Positions 7,881-16,637 are shown, counted from the stretch's first letter. The stretch is 64,000 nucleotides of DNA from Nonomuraea pusilla (GCF_900109355.1 NZ_FOBF01000019.1:113012-177011); one strand, 5' to 3'. The notes: generated from the letters alone by a model not told the origin. Translations and numbers: made by a program.

Positions 7881-9584
7881 ATGAGTGTTCCGGCAGGGGA
7901 TGCCGAGCGGCCCGCCACGGTGGAGGGCACGCGTCCCCTCGAACTACGGGATCTCTCCGACATCGGGGCGTACGTGGCGGACGACCGCGGGCGGATCGTC
8001 GAGGTCAACGCGCGGGCGCAGCTCCTGCTCGGCCGGTCCGCCGCCGAACTGCTGGGCCGGGACGCCCACGACCTGCTGCACCGGGGGAGGCACGGCGAGC
8101 CGCTGCCCCGGACCCTCTGCGCCATGCGGCAGCCGTTCGTCAGCGGGCACACCGCGCAGGGCGAGCGGGAGTGGCTGGAACGCGGTGACGGCTCGCTGCT
8201 GCCCGCCTCCTGGATGGTGACGCCGTGCCGGCTCGGGCCCGGCAGGACGGGGGCGCTGGTGCTGTTCAGGGAGAGCGGCTCACCCGGCCCCGCCGAGCCG
8301 CAGCCGACACGCCTGTCGTCGCCGCTGTCGGAGTTCGACCGGCTGGCGCTGCTCGCGGAGACGACGACGAGGCTGACGGCCAGCCTGGACGTGGGCGAGA
8401 CGCTGCGCCAGCTCGTGCGGCTGGTGGTGCCGCTGCTCGCCGACTGGGTGGTCGTGGACCTGCTCACCGAGAAGGGCGGCGTGAACCGCGCCGCCGTGGT
8501 GCATCACGAGGGCGGCGTCCTGACCCACAGGATGGACCTGGAGGGGCCGATGCCGCCCCTGCCGCAGGAGTCGCCGATGCCGCTGTCGCGGGCGCTGCGC
8601 GGGGTGGCGGCGGCGCTCGTCGGCCCGAAGGACTACCAGGGGCCTCCCGACTCCGGCATCGCGGTCGCCCAGAGGAAGCTGTTCGAGGCGACCGGCATCC
8701 ACTCGGCGAGCATCGCCCCGATCCGCGGCGTGCGCGAGGTCGTGGGGGCGCTGACGCTGGGCCGCTCCGAGCGGCCCGGGGCGTTCACCGCGGCCGACCT
8801 CCTGCTGGCCGAGGACATCGCCCGCCGGGCGGGGCTGGCCCTGGACAACGCCCGCCTGTACGAGCGGCAGCGGCGCGTGGCGGAGACCATGCAGCGGCAC
8901 CTGCTGCCGCAGCTCCCGCAGGTGCCGGGCCTGGAGATGAGCGCGCGCTACCTGCCCGCTCCGCACGCCTCGCAGGTGGGCGGCGACTGGTACGACGCGT
9001 TCGTCCTGTCGGACGGCGCGACCGGGCTCGTGATCGGCGACGTGGTGGGCCACGACCTGGAGGCGGCGTCCGGCATGGCGCAGGTGTGCAACATGCTGCG
9101 CGCGTACGCGGGAGAGCTGGAGGAGCCGCCCAGCAAGGTCGTGGACCGGCTCGACCAGGCGGTGGCCCGCATGGCGGAGGCGACGATGGCGACCGTCGTC
9201 TTCGCCCGCCTGGAGCCGGTCGACGGAGGATGGCGGCTGTGCTGGACCAACGCCGGGCATCCGCCGCCGCTCCTCGTGCGGCGTGACGGGTCGGCGCGCC
9301 TGCTGGAGGAGGGGATGGGGCTGCTGCTGGGCACCGCTCTCGCCCCCGTCAGGGAGGACGCCGCCGTGGACGTGCCGCCGGGGTCCACGCTGCTGCTGTA
9401 CACCGACGGGCTGATCGAGTCGCGGCGGCACCCGCTGGACGAGGGGCTGGCGCGGCTGCGCTCGTACGCCGCCTCGCTGGCGGACCGCCCGCTGAGCTCG
9501 CTGTGCGACCTGCTCCTGGCCGGGGTACGTCCGGAGGACAACGACGACGACGTCGCGCTGCTCGCGGTCCGCGTGCCGGAGTGA
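7881..9584 (+). CDS. PAS-GAF-PP2C (SpoIIE/RsbU-type) serine phosphatase
   Basis: The 567-residue cytosolic protein has a PAS-like sensor (residues ~25-130, 'IGAYVADDRGRIVEVNARAQ'), a GAF domain (~165-330) and a C-terminal SpoIIE/RsbU phosphatase domain (~345-565). Metal-site motifs are present: 'SQVGGDWYDAFVL', 'IGDVVGHDLEAA', 'TNAGHPPPLL', 'LYTDGLIESR' and 'EDNDDDVALLAV'. Such enzymes dephosphorylate anti-sigma-factor antagonists in partner-switching stress pathways. No anti-sigma or antagonist gene is adjacent, so its target is elsewhere. AAGGAG sits a suitable distance before the ATG. Confidence 0.9.
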   Translation: MSVPAGDAERPATVEGTRPLELRDLSDIGAYVADDRGRIVEVNARAQLLLGRSAAELLGRDAHDLLHRGRHGEPLPRTLCAMRQPFVSGHTAQGEREWLERGDGSLLPASWMVTPCRLGPGRTGALVLFRESGSPGPAEPQPTRLSSPLSEFDRLALLAETTTRLTASLDVGETLRQLVRLVVPLLADWVVVDLLTEKGGVNRAAVVHHEGGVLTHRMDLEGPMPPLPQESPMPLSRALRGVAAALVGPKDYQGPPDSGIAVAQRKLFEATGIHSASIAPIRGVREVVGALTLGRSERPGAFTAADLLLAEDIARRAGLALDNARLYERQRRVAETMQRHLLPQLPQVPGLEMSARYLPAPHASQVGGDWYDAFVLSDGATGLVIGDVVGHDLEAASGMAQVCNMLRAYAGELEEPPSKVVDRLDQAVARMAEATMATVVFARLEPVDGGWRLCWTNAGHPPPLLVRRDGSARLLEEGMGLLLGTALAPVREDAAVDVPPGSTLLLYTDGLIESRRHPLDEGLARLRSYAASLADRPLSSLCDLLLAGVRPEDNDDDVALLAVRVPE

Positions 9585-9679
9585 ACGGGCCCTGGGACGC
9601 CGCGGCCCGCCGCTCCGGCCGCCCCGCGGTGGGCGGGCGGCGGAGGGCGGGCGGGCGAGCGGCAGGTCGGCCGTGAGGA

Positions 9680-11587
9680 CTAGTGCTGGTCGTTCGGCGG
9701 GGGTGAGAACTGGCCGTAGCGGACGTTGCGCGTCCGGTCCCCCAGGGGCGGCTGGGCCTGGCCATGCGGCTGCTGCGGCCCACCGTGCGCAGGGGGCCCG
9801 TACTGGCCTCCGTACTGCCCGCCGTACTGGTCGGGCCCGTGCTGGGCGCCGCCGTACTGGCCGCCGTACTGGTCGCCGCCGTACTGACCGGCGCCGTGCT
9901 GGCCCGATCCGTACTGGTCGCCGCCGTGCTGCAGGTTGCCGTTCTGCTGGCCCGACCCGTACGGCGAGGAGCCGTACCCGCCGGGGCCGCCCTGCCCGTA
10001 CGCACCGTGGCCATGAGCGCCGTGGGCGGGCTGCGCCGGGGGCGAGACGTGCCCCTGGCCCGGGGGCAACTGCTGCTGCTGCCACGGGGGCGGCGACACC
10101 GCGCCGTACGCGCCGACGGGCGCGGGCGAGGGGTAGGCCGGCTGGGGCTGCGGGCGCCGGCGTTCGCGCAGGACCTTGACCAGCACCAGGATCACCACGA
10201 TGGCGACGATCACGCCGGCGGCGATGAGCACCCACATGAGGATGGGCTTGGGCGACTCGTCCTTGCCCGCGGAGATCGCCTGCTGGGAGTCGCTGATGTA
10301 CTTGGCGACGTACGGGTGGTTCGGGAACAGCGCCTGGACCTCGCGGAACTTGGGCAGCGCGTCCTCGTAGTAGTGCCGGAAGTAGTCGTTGAGCGCCTCG
10401 TTGTACCGCGTGGTCGTCAACGCCTGGGCGGGCTTGACGTTCTTCTCGCCGAGCTTCTCCTTGATGATGCTCACGGGCAGGACGAAGCTCTCGCTCTCGG
10501 ACGACTCGCCGGTCTCGCTCACCGTGCCGGCGATCAGCATGCCGATGACCTTGCCGTCCTTGCTGAACACCGGGCCGCCGGAGTTGCCGTGGTAGGAGGG
10601 CGCCTGGGTCTGGATGTACGGGACGCCGGTCTGGGTGGAGCGCTTGGCGTTGTACGGGCCCTCGGTCAGCGCCGGCTCCAGCCTGGACTCCAGGCTGAAG
10701 AACGGGGTGTTGGTGACCAGGCCGGGGAAGCCGCTGATGTAGAGCGTGTCACCGGTGCGGACGTCGGCGTCCTCGCCGAGCGGCACGGTCGGCAGGTTCT
10801 GCTGGCCGTTGACCTTGAGCAGCGCGAAGTCCTTGCCGGGGTAGCTCTCGCCCACGGAGACCAGCTCGGCGGGGACGGCCTTGGCGGTCTTGTCCACGCC
10901 GCCGCCCGGCAGGCTCTGCAGCACCGACAGGCTCTGCTTCAGGCCGCGGATCGTCATGTGGTTCGTGTTGAACGTGATGTAGATCTGCTGGGCCAGCTTG
11001 AGGATCTCCTCGTCGGCCTCCAGCCCCTGGAGCCCGCTGATGATCTCCTTGGCGTCCTGCTCGTTGAACTTGGTCAGCGCCTGCTTGGCGAACAGCTGGC
11101 TCAGCTCGGTCTCGCCGACCTGGACGCAGTGCGCGCCGGTCACCATGTAGCCGTCGGGGGTGACCCACCAGCCGGTGCACAGGCCGCCGACCTCGGCCTC
11201 GACCGTACGTTCCGGCGTGGTCGAGGTGAGGTAGGTGTCGACGTCGGCCGCGATCCGCTGGAACAGCCACTTGGCGATGCTGCGCTCGTCGGAGGAGATC
11301 TTGCCGGAGGCCACGGTGGCGGTGGCCTGCTGGACGAGCTCCTGGAACGCGGTCTGGTTGATGGTGCTGGTCGGCACGGCGACGGTGCCGGTGTAGGTGA
11401 AGCTGGTCATCTGCACCGCGGGCTGGGTGCGCGCCGCCAGCCAGGTGCCGACGGGCACGTCGGGCCGCTCGTCGGGGGAGCCGTCGGCCACCGCCGGGGA
11501 CGCGGGCAACGCGACCGCCATGACGACCGCCGCCGCTGCGGCGATCTTCACTAACCTCTTCCTGAAATTTCCGCTCACGAGCGGCAA
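9680..11587 (-). CDS. Membrane-anchored trypsin-like protease with a long G/Q/Y-rich tail
   Basis: This 635-residue protein has an N-terminal signal or anchor (residues 12-34) and an HtrA-like serine protease domain with catalytic His153 (TGAHC), Asp253 (GKDFALL) and Ser336 (GNSGGP). A helical TPR-like stretch (396-438, 'YYEDALPKFREVQALFPNHP') precedes a membrane helix at 448-471, then basic RERRR. By the positive-inside rule the catalytic domain is outside the cell and residues 472-635 are cytoplasmic. That tail is low-complexity, rich in Gly, Gln, Tyr and Pro, with repeated QYGG units. No PDZ domain is evident. The substrate is unknown; envelope quality control is likely. Confidence 0.85.
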   Translation of the reverse strand: MPLVSGNFRKRLVKIAAAAAVVMAVALPASPAVADGSPDERPDVPVGTWLAARTQPAVQMTSFTYTGTVAVPTSTINQTAFQELVQQATATVASGKISSDERSIAKWLFQRIAADVDTYLTSTTPERTVEAEVGGLCTGWWVTPDGYMVTGAHCVQVGETELSQLFAKQALTKFNEQDAKEIISGLQGLEADEEILKLAQQIYITFNTNHMTIRGLKQSLSVLQSLPGGGVDKTAKAVPAELVSVGESYPGKDFALLKVNGQQNLPTVPLGEDADVRTGDTLYISGFPGLVTNTPFFSLESRLEPALTEGPYNAKRSTQTGVPYIQTQAPSYHGNSGGPVFSKDGKVIGMLIAGTVSETGESSESESFVLPVSIIKEKLGEKNVKPAQALTTTRYNEALNDYFRHYYEDALPKFREVQALFPNHPYVAKYISDSQQAISAGKDESPKPILMWVLIAAGVIVAIVVILVLVKVLRERRRPQPQPAYPSPAPVGAYGAVSPPPWQQQQLPPGQGHVSPPAQPAHGAHGHGAYGQGGPGGYGSSPYGSGQQNGNLQHGGDQYGSGQHGAGQYGGDQYGGQYGGAQHGPDQYGGQYGGQYGPPAHGGPQQPHGQAQPPLGDRTRNVRYGQFSPPPNDQH

Positions 11588-11715
11588 TGGTGAGGGGCGC
11601 CGCTTGTGTGTGGCTTGAAGGCTACTTGGGGGAAATCAGCGTCTTCTTGCAATCCGCCGAACGGGGACGCTTCCCGCGGCCGAGACCATGATCCGTACGA
11701 GCCGCCGAGGGGATG

Positions 11716-12453
11716 CTACTCCATGAACGGCGCCCGCGTGGTTCCGCGCCGCCGCGGGCCCTCGCGGCGGTCCTTCCACCAGCGCTCGCCCGCCCGCAGC
11801 ATGTCCTCGCAGACGCGGTCGAGGAAGCGGCTCATGTCGTCCAGGCGCATGCCGGCGGATGTGGAAGGCCCGAGGACGCCGGCCCCGCGCCTGGCCGCCT
11901 CGGCCAGCGTCGCGTTCCTCCTGGCGCTCGCCCGCCAGGCGCGGTACCAGGCGTCGTCGTCGATGACGTACCTGTCGCGGCGGCGGCGCGGGTCGCGCTC
12001 GCGGCGGATCAGGTCGTGGGCCTCGAGTTCGGCCACGGCCTTCGAGATGGACGCCGGGCTGACGCGCAGCCGCCGGACGAGGTCGGCCACCGTGAGGCTG
12101 CCGCTGTCGGTGACGTACAGGCAGGCGAGCACCCGGGCGGTCATGCGCGGCAGCCCCGTCACGGCCAGCACGGCGGTGAGCTCCTCCTCCGTCTCGTACA
12201 CGGCTCCGGGGTCGCGTCCTGCCACGGCGGCGGGGGAGGGGGACGCCGGCGCGCGGCGGCGGGCGCGCTCCGCGGTCGCGCGGTGCGCCCGTTCGGCGTC
12301 GTAGCCGCCGGGGCCGCCGTTGCGGATCACTTCGCGGCTGACGGTCGAGACGGGCCGGCCCAGCAGGCGGGCGATCTCGGTGTACGTCAGCCCTTCCGCG
12401 AGGCCGTCGGCGACGCGCCGCCGGTCCTCGTGGGTCAGCCTGCCTCCCGGCAT
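11716..12453 (-). CDS. Transcription regulator: IS30-like HTH plus MarR/GbsR-like winged helix
   Basis: The 245-residue protein combines two DNA-binding modules. Residues ~5-35 read 'LAEGLTYTEIARLLGRPVST' followed by VSREVIRNGG, which is the HTH_38 pattern of IS30-type transposases. Residues ~70-170 form a MarR/GbsR-like winged helix ('VADLVRRLRVSPASISKAVA', 'LIRRERDPRRRRDRYVID'). A basic, Ala-rich C-terminal region follows. The gene is divergent from the DUF418 protein across 250 bases of repeat-bearing DNA and is likely autoregulatory there. It is not a transposase: no DDE catalytic domain is present. Confidence 0.8.
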   Translation of the reverse strand: MPGGRLTHEDRRRVADGLAEGLTYTEIARLLGRPVSTVSREVIRNGGPGGYDAERAHRATAERARRRAPASPSPAAVAGRDPGAVYETEEELTAVLAVTGLPRMTARVLACLYVTDSGSLTVADLVRRLRVSPASISKAVAELEAHDLIRRERDPRRRRDRYVIDDDAWYRAWRASARRNATLAEAARRGAGVLGPSTSAGMRLDDMSRFLDRVCEDMLRAGERWWKDRREGPRRRGTTRAPFME

Positions 12454-12510
12454 CCCGTCACGCCCCCTCGCGGTCCCGCTGCCGTCCCGCCGCCGTCCTG
12501 ACCGACGACA

Positions 12511-12581
12511 GTATTGCGTTCGCCTTCACCTCATTGCAAGAGGCGGCATTTGTTTTGCATTCATGGCCACCACCATTGCAA
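12511..12581. promoter_or_regulatory. Cluster of ATTGCAA-like motifs between the divergent regulator and DUF418 genes
   Basis: The 250-base intergenic region (12454-12703) turns AT-rich here and repeats one word: ATTGCGTT (12512-12519), ATTGCAA (12533-12539) inside CCTC...GAGG, TTTTGCATT (12553-12561) and ATTGCAA (12575-12581). The spacing of roughly 20 bases suits regulator sites on one DNA face. A further AT-rich block (12600-12640) probably contains the DUF418 promoter. Regulation by the adjacent HTH/MarR protein is inferred. Confidence 0.4.
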
Positions 12582-12703
12582 ATCACCTCTTCTAAAGGCT
12601 GTTTACAGTTGACGAATTTATAAAAGCAAATTAGCTTTTGTTCTGCGCTGCACGCGTACTATCGCGTTCGGTCTCGTCCTGTCGTCCCCTGGAAGGACAC
12701 CCC

Positions 12704-13861
12704 ATGACCTCCACGGCGCCGACCGCCGTCACCGCGCGGTCGCTCGCCCCCGACCTGGCGCGCGGCGTCATGCTGCTGCTCATCGCCCTGGCGCACGCGC
12801 CCGCGTTCGTGGACGACCGGCCCACAGGATCGGCCACGCTCGACGCCGCGGGGAGATTCGTCAAGTCGCTGCTCGTCGACAACCAGGCCCGCGCCATGTT
12901 CGTGTTCCTGTTCGGCTACGGGCTCGGCCAGCTCGCCCGCGCCCTGCGCGCCCGGGACGCCGACTGGACCGCGACGAGGACGCTGATGCGGCGCAGGGCG
13001 ACCTGGCTCGTCGTCATCGGGTTCCTGAACACCGTCGTCCTCGTGCCGCTCGACATCGTCGCCGTCTACGGGCTGGCCCTGCTGCTGCTCGCCCCACTCG
13101 TACGGGCCCGCGACGCGGTGCTGTGGCGCATCGCCCTGCCGGCCCTCGTCCCCGCCACCCTGCTGGTGGCGTGGCAGAGCGTGCAGGCCCAGGTCCGGCC
13201 CGTCGTCGGGGCGGCGTTCATGGAGCCCACCTTCGGCGCCCACCTGCTGGCGAACCTGCCATCCTGGCCGGTGGAGACCGCCGTCTCCGTCGTCGTGGTG
13301 GTGCCCGGCATGCTGGTGGGCGTCTGGGCCGAGCGGCGCCGCGTCCTCGACGAACCGGAGCGGCACGTCCGCGTGCTGCGCCGCCTCACCCTGAGCCTGC
13401 TCGGCGTGGCGATGATCGGCAGGCTGCCCTCGGCGCTCGCGGCGGCCGGGGCGTGGACGCCCTCCTCGGACGCCGCCCGCTGGGCCGCCGCCGTCGCGCA
13501 CGACCTCACCGGGTACGCGGGCGGCATCGGCATGGCGACGGCCGTCGGGCTCGTCGCGCTGAAGGCGGGCCGCGGCCCGCTCACCACGGCGCTCGCGGCG
13601 CTGGGGCAACGGTCGCTGACGTTCTACCTGTTCCAGTCCGCGGTGTGGCTGGCCCTGTTCTACCCGTTCACGCTGGGCCTGCACGACGAGGCCGGTTTCC
13701 TCGCCGGCTGCGGCATCGCGGTCGCCACCTGGGCGCTGTCGGTGCTGCTCGCCGAGTGGATGCGGCGCGCGGGCCTGCGCGGGCCCGCCGAGGTGGCACT
13801 GCGCCGCCTGACCTACCGCGACCGGCCGCCCGCCCCGTCCCGCTCGTCCGCCGCGCCGTAG
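12704..13861 (+). CDS. DUF418-family multi-pass membrane protein
   Basis: This 385-residue integral membrane protein has about ten hydrophobic segments. The N terminus 'SLAPDLARGVMLLLIALAHA' and the block 'VFLFGYGLGQLARAL' match the YeiB/DUF418 group, and the C-terminal DUF418 region includes 'LGQRSLTFYLFQSAVWLALF'. The biochemical role is unknown; the fold is related to acyltransferase-3-like membrane proteins. The ATG at 12704 has GGAAGGA upstream; a start 22 codons earlier would extend into the promoter. Its 3' end overlaps the convergent glycosylase gene by 49 bases. Confidence 0.82.
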   Translation: MTSTAPTAVTARSLAPDLARGVMLLLIALAHAPAFVDDRPTGSATLDAAGRFVKSLLVDNQARAMFVFLFGYGLGQLARALRARDADWTATRTLMRRRATWLVVIGFLNTVVLVPLDIVAVYGLALLLLAPLVRARDAVLWRIALPALVPATLLVAWQSVQAQVRPVVGAAFMEPTFGAHLLANLPSWPVETAVSVVVVVPGMLVGVWAERRRVLDEPERHVRVLRRLTLSLLGVAMIGRLPSALAAAGAWTPSSDAARWAAAVAHDLTGYAGGIGMATAVGLVALKAGRGPLTTALAALGQRSLTFYLFQSAVWLALFYPFTLGLHDEAGFLAGCGIAVATWALSVLLAEWMRRAGLRGPAEVALRRLTYRDRPPAPSRSSAAP

Positions 13862-14721
13862 GTGGTGGCGCGGAACAGGAAGGAGGCCCACGAGCGGTAG
13901 GGCCGCCACGCCTCGGCCAGCTTCCTGTACGCGCCCGCGGGAGCGTCCTCGGGCAGGCCGTACGCCTCGCGCAGGATCGCGAACAGGCGTGGCTCGTCAC
14001 CGGGGAACGCGTCGGGCGCGCCCGCGCCGCGGATCAGGATCAGGCCCGCGGAGAACGGCCCCACGCCCGGCAGGGCGCGCAGCTCCGCCAGGGCCTCCTC
14101 GGGCGGCACCGCCCGCAGGTGCTCGGTCGTGAGCACGCCGTCGAGCGCCGCCCCGGCCAGCCCGCGCAGCCACTCCTCCTTCTGCGCGGGCAGGCCGAAC
14201 CCGCCCGCGTCCACCAGGCTCACCGGCGGCGGGAAGGCGTGGTAAACCCGCCCGTCCACGGTCACCCGCGCGCCGAACCTCTCGGCGATGCGCTGCTTGA
14301 TCCGGGACGCCACGAGCATCGACGAGCGCTGGACGATCACCGCCCAGCACGCCGCCTCCCACGGGCTCCAGAAGCAGAGCGGGCGCAGGCCGGGGCTGCG
14401 CCGCTGTAGGTCGCCGAGCACCGGGTCGGCCTCGCCGAGCGCGGCGAAGCCGGTGCCGTCGACGTCGAGGGAGAGGATGCGCGCCACCTCGCCCCTGATG
14501 CCGGGCCCGGCCGCGCGGGTCGTCGCGACGGCGACACCGCCGGGCGCGGCGGTCACGGTCACGCCGATCGGCAGCCAGTCGGACTCCGCGTTGTACGCGA
14601 AGCGCAGCGCCCGCCCGTCGGAGGGCAGGGCGCTGGTGGCCGGCCAGTCCTCGACGAAGCGCAGGGTGGCGCCGAAGTCGAACGGGCCGTCGGCGGTGAT
14701 CGTGAATCCGTGGCGCGTCAT
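13813..14721 (-). CDS. DNA-3-methyladenine glycosylase II (AlkA family)
   Basis: The 302-residue protein is a base-excision repair glycosylase that removes alkylated purines. It shows the helix-hairpin-helix 'LRALPGVGPFSAGLIL' and the downstream catalytic Asp in 'AFPGDEPRLF', as in the HhH-GPD superfamily. The N-terminal third ('FTITADGPFDFGATLRFVED') corresponds to the AlkA beta domain. The start MTRHGF is chosen because homology begins there; an ATG three codons upstream is an alternative. It stands alone, with no adjacent Ada-type regulator. The last 49 bases overlap the convergent DUF418 gene. Confidence 0.85.
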   Translation of the reverse strand: MTRHGFTITADGPFDFGATLRFVEDWPATSALPSDGRALRFAYNAESDWLPIGVTVTAAPGGVAVATTRAAGPGIRGEVARILSLDVDGTGFAALGEADPVLGDLQRRSPGLRPLCFWSPWEAACWAVIVQRSSMLVASRIKQRIAERFGARVTVDGRVYHAFPPPVSLVDAGGFGLPAQKEEWLRGLAGAALDGVLTTEHLRAVPPEEALAELRALPGVGPFSAGLILIRGAGAPDAFPGDEPRLFAILREAYGLPEDAPAGAYRKLAEAWRPYRSWASFLFRATTYGAADERDGAGGRSR

Positions 14722-14902
14722 GCGCGCCATGGTAGGCGGCCGCCGCCGGCACTCCAGCCGTACGCCGTGACGCCGGGCACCGGCCGCGACGCCGAGCTCG
14801 CGATGTCCGGTCGAGCTCACCTCGTTGCTGAGACGTCAGGAGCAGTGACGTGGCACCGTGCGCCCCGTGGGCGTTGGGCCTGTGCGGGCCGGATGCCTGA
14901 TG

Positions 14903-15514
14903 ATGGAGCGCATGACGAACGGGACGTCGACGTCCGGGACGACCACGCGCCCCGGGCCGCCTCACTTGCTCGGCCTGACCGAGCCGGCTGAGCGGCCCGG
15001 TAACGTGCCCGAGAGCTTCTGGGCGGGTCTGCTGGAGGTCGGCTGGGCCGCGCGGCTGCGCTCCGAGGACGCCCAGACCCGGTTCCGGCTGCACTACTAC
15101 GGGCAACGGCTCGACGGGCTGGTCGTCGGTGACGAACTGCCCGCACTGGTGTACGCGGTGTCCGCGTCGGGACATCGGATTCTGCTGTTCGACGGCGCCG
15201 CGCATGGCCATGACGCGATGTTCTGCGACACCTGGGACCAAGACGCACTGCGAGCTCGGCGCGCCGACCAGGTGTATGTCGACGCTGACGGCGAGGACGT
15301 CTTCGAACTGGTGGTCTGGGCCGGCTACAACATCGACTGGGAAGAGGAACGGGACTCCTTCCTGGACGCTGACGGTTCCGACCTGGTCACACTCGCCGAC
15401 GGTCGCCGCATCCCGTTCGAGGTCGCCCGGCACGCCGCCTTCGACGCGCTCACGGTAACCGCCACGAACGCGTACGGCAGGGCCACCGATGTCGTGTCGG
15501 AGGAACTGGCCTGA
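14903..15514 (+). CDS. Hypothetical acidic protein
   Basis: I do not recognise this protein of about 203 residues. It is acidic and aromatic-rich, with no signal peptide and no membrane segment: 'FWAGLLEVGWAARLRSEDAQ', 'GHDAMFCDTWDQDALRARRA' and 'VVWAGYNIDWEEERDSFLDA' are typical stretches. Ribosome-binding sites are weak for all possible starts (14900, 14903, 14912), so the exact N terminus is uncertain. The lack of stops and the high third-position G/C support coding. It lies divergent from the glycosylase gene with about 180 bases between them. Confidence 0.6.
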   Translation: MERMTNGTSTSGTTTRPGPPHLLGLTEPAERPGNVPESFWAGLLEVGWAARLRSEDAQTRFRLHYYGQRLDGLVVGDELPALVYAVSASGHRILLFDGAAHGHDAMFCDTWDQDALRARRADQVYVDADGEDVFELVVWAGYNIDWEEERDSFLDADGSDLVTLADGRRIPFEVARHAAFDALTVTATNAYGRATDVVSEELA

Positions 15515-15576
15515 GCGCACCGCCGCCAGCGGCGAGGTTCATCCGCTCGCGCCGCCGGCGACGTGCCCCGGGGCCG

Positions 15577-16101
15577 CTAGTTCACGCAGTCCTGCTGGGG
15601 GAGGCCGAGGGCCATCTCGTAGATCGTGCCCTTGGCGTTGAGGAGGAAGGAGAAGTAGGCCTTCGGGTTGCCGGGGACGGTGACGTACGGGTAGCCGCTC
15701 GCGGCCGTCTTCAGGTTGGGATAGGCGCGTTTGAGCTGCTGCTTGGTGGAGCCCAGGCCGATGCCCTGCGGAGTCCTGGCGCCCTTCGGGGCGAAGATCA
15801 CGGCCACGCCGTGCTTCTTCGAGATGAACAGCCCGACGGAGTCGCGGCCGGTCGGGTGGGCCTTGAGGTCCCAGGCGGTGCAGGTGGGGGAGGGGGCGGA
15901 GCCCCCCTTGGCGACCACCTTGCCCGTCGCCTTGGCGGTCTTGGCGCTCATGCCCAGCCTGACGCCGCCGTAGCCGTACGGGCCGAACGAGCCGGCGGTG
16001 GTGGCGGTGGCGGCCTGCGCGGCGGGCGCGAGGCCGCCCAGCAGCAGCCCGCCGGCCAGCGCCGCCGCGAACCCGGTACGGACGATCACGTGTGTGCTCA
16101 T
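15577..16101 (-). CDS. Small secreted protein of unknown function
   Basis: The 174-residue product begins with a clear Sec signal peptide (TGFAAALAGGLLLGGLAPA, cleavage near AQA-AT). The mature domain of ~140 residues contains 'GYGGVRLGMSAKTAKATG', a lone pair of cysteines (in PTCTAW and at the C-terminal QQDCVN) that may form a disulfide, and 'GIGLGSTKQQLKRAYPNL'. The 'GVRLGMS...A' and 'GSTKQQLKRAYP' pattern resembles small two-repeat secreted or lipoprotein folds of actinomycetes. No function can be assigned. The 33 bases to the MarR gene on the same strand leave room for little regulation. Confidence 0.72.
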   Translation of the reverse strand: MSTHVIVRTGFAAALAGGLLLGGLAPAAQAATATTAGSFGPYGYGGVRLGMSAKTAKATGKVVAKGGSAPSPTCTAWDLKAHPTGRDSVGLFISKKHGVAVIFAPKGARTPQGIGLGSTKQQLKRAYPNLKTAASGYPYVTVPGNPKAYFSFLLNAKGTIYEMALGLPQQDCVN

Positions 16102-16133
16102 GCAGGGTACGACGCCCGGAGGGGCGGGGAGGT

Positions 16134-16637
16134 TCACCCGGATCCGCGCGCGTCCCCGTGCTCGTCGCCGGCGAGGAGCCTCGCCATGATCTCGTCGAGG
16201 GCGGCGAGGTCGCCCGCGGGCAGGGCGAGCAGGGAGCGCGGCGGCCTGGCCAGGATGCGCTCCGCCTGCCGGGCGGCGGCCTCGCCCTCGGGGGTGAGCG
16301 TGACGATCTTCGAGCGGCGGTCGTCGGGCGAGACGCTGCGGACGACGTGGCCGCGCCGCTCCAGGTCGTCGACGACCAGCGTGGTGTACGGCTTCTCGGT
16401 GGCCAGGCCGGCGGTCAGGTCCCGCATGCTCAGCGGGCCGGGCAGCAGGTGGCGCAGCGCCTTGACCCGGAAGAAGCTCATGCCGAGGGCGTCGGCGACC
16501 TCCTTGCGGCGGTCCTCGTGCTCCAGCACGAGCGCGCGCATGGCCGACCAGACGCGGACGGCGGAGCCCGGGGCGGCGGCGTCCGGGACTGCGGGGCCCG
16601 GCGCGGGGCCCGGCGCGGGGACGGTGGTGTCGCTCAT
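16134..16637 (-). CDS. MarR-family transcription regulator
   Basis: This 167-residue winged-helix protein has the MarR core 'LSMRDLTAGLATEKPYTTL', followed by the wing 'GHVVRSVSPDDRRSKIVTLT'. A Pro/Ala-rich N-terminal extension of about 25 residues precedes it. It overlaps the exporter gene by four bases (ATGA), so regulator and pump are co-transcribed from one promoter. It probably represses that promoter, which carries an operator-like palindrome at 18129-18142, and is released by a substrate of the pump. Confidence 0.85.
   Translation of the reverse strand: MSDTTVPAPGPAPGPAVPDAAAPGSAVRVWSAMRALVLEHEDRRKEVADALGMSFFRVKALRHLLPGPLSMRDLTAGLATEKPYTTLVVDDLERRGHVVRSVSPDDRRSKIVTLTPEGEAAARQAERILARPPRSLLALPAGDLAALDEIMARLLAGDEHGDARGSG

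Noticed and set aside
9585..9679. Terminator between the convergent phosphatase and protease genes
   Set aside because: The spacer is almost pure G/C and many imperfect foldings are possible, but no single long perfect stem stands out.
11716..12453. IS30-family transposase
   Set aside because: Only the N-terminal HTH is similar. The DDE catalytic core and terminal inverted repeats are absent, and the rest fits a MarR-like regulator.
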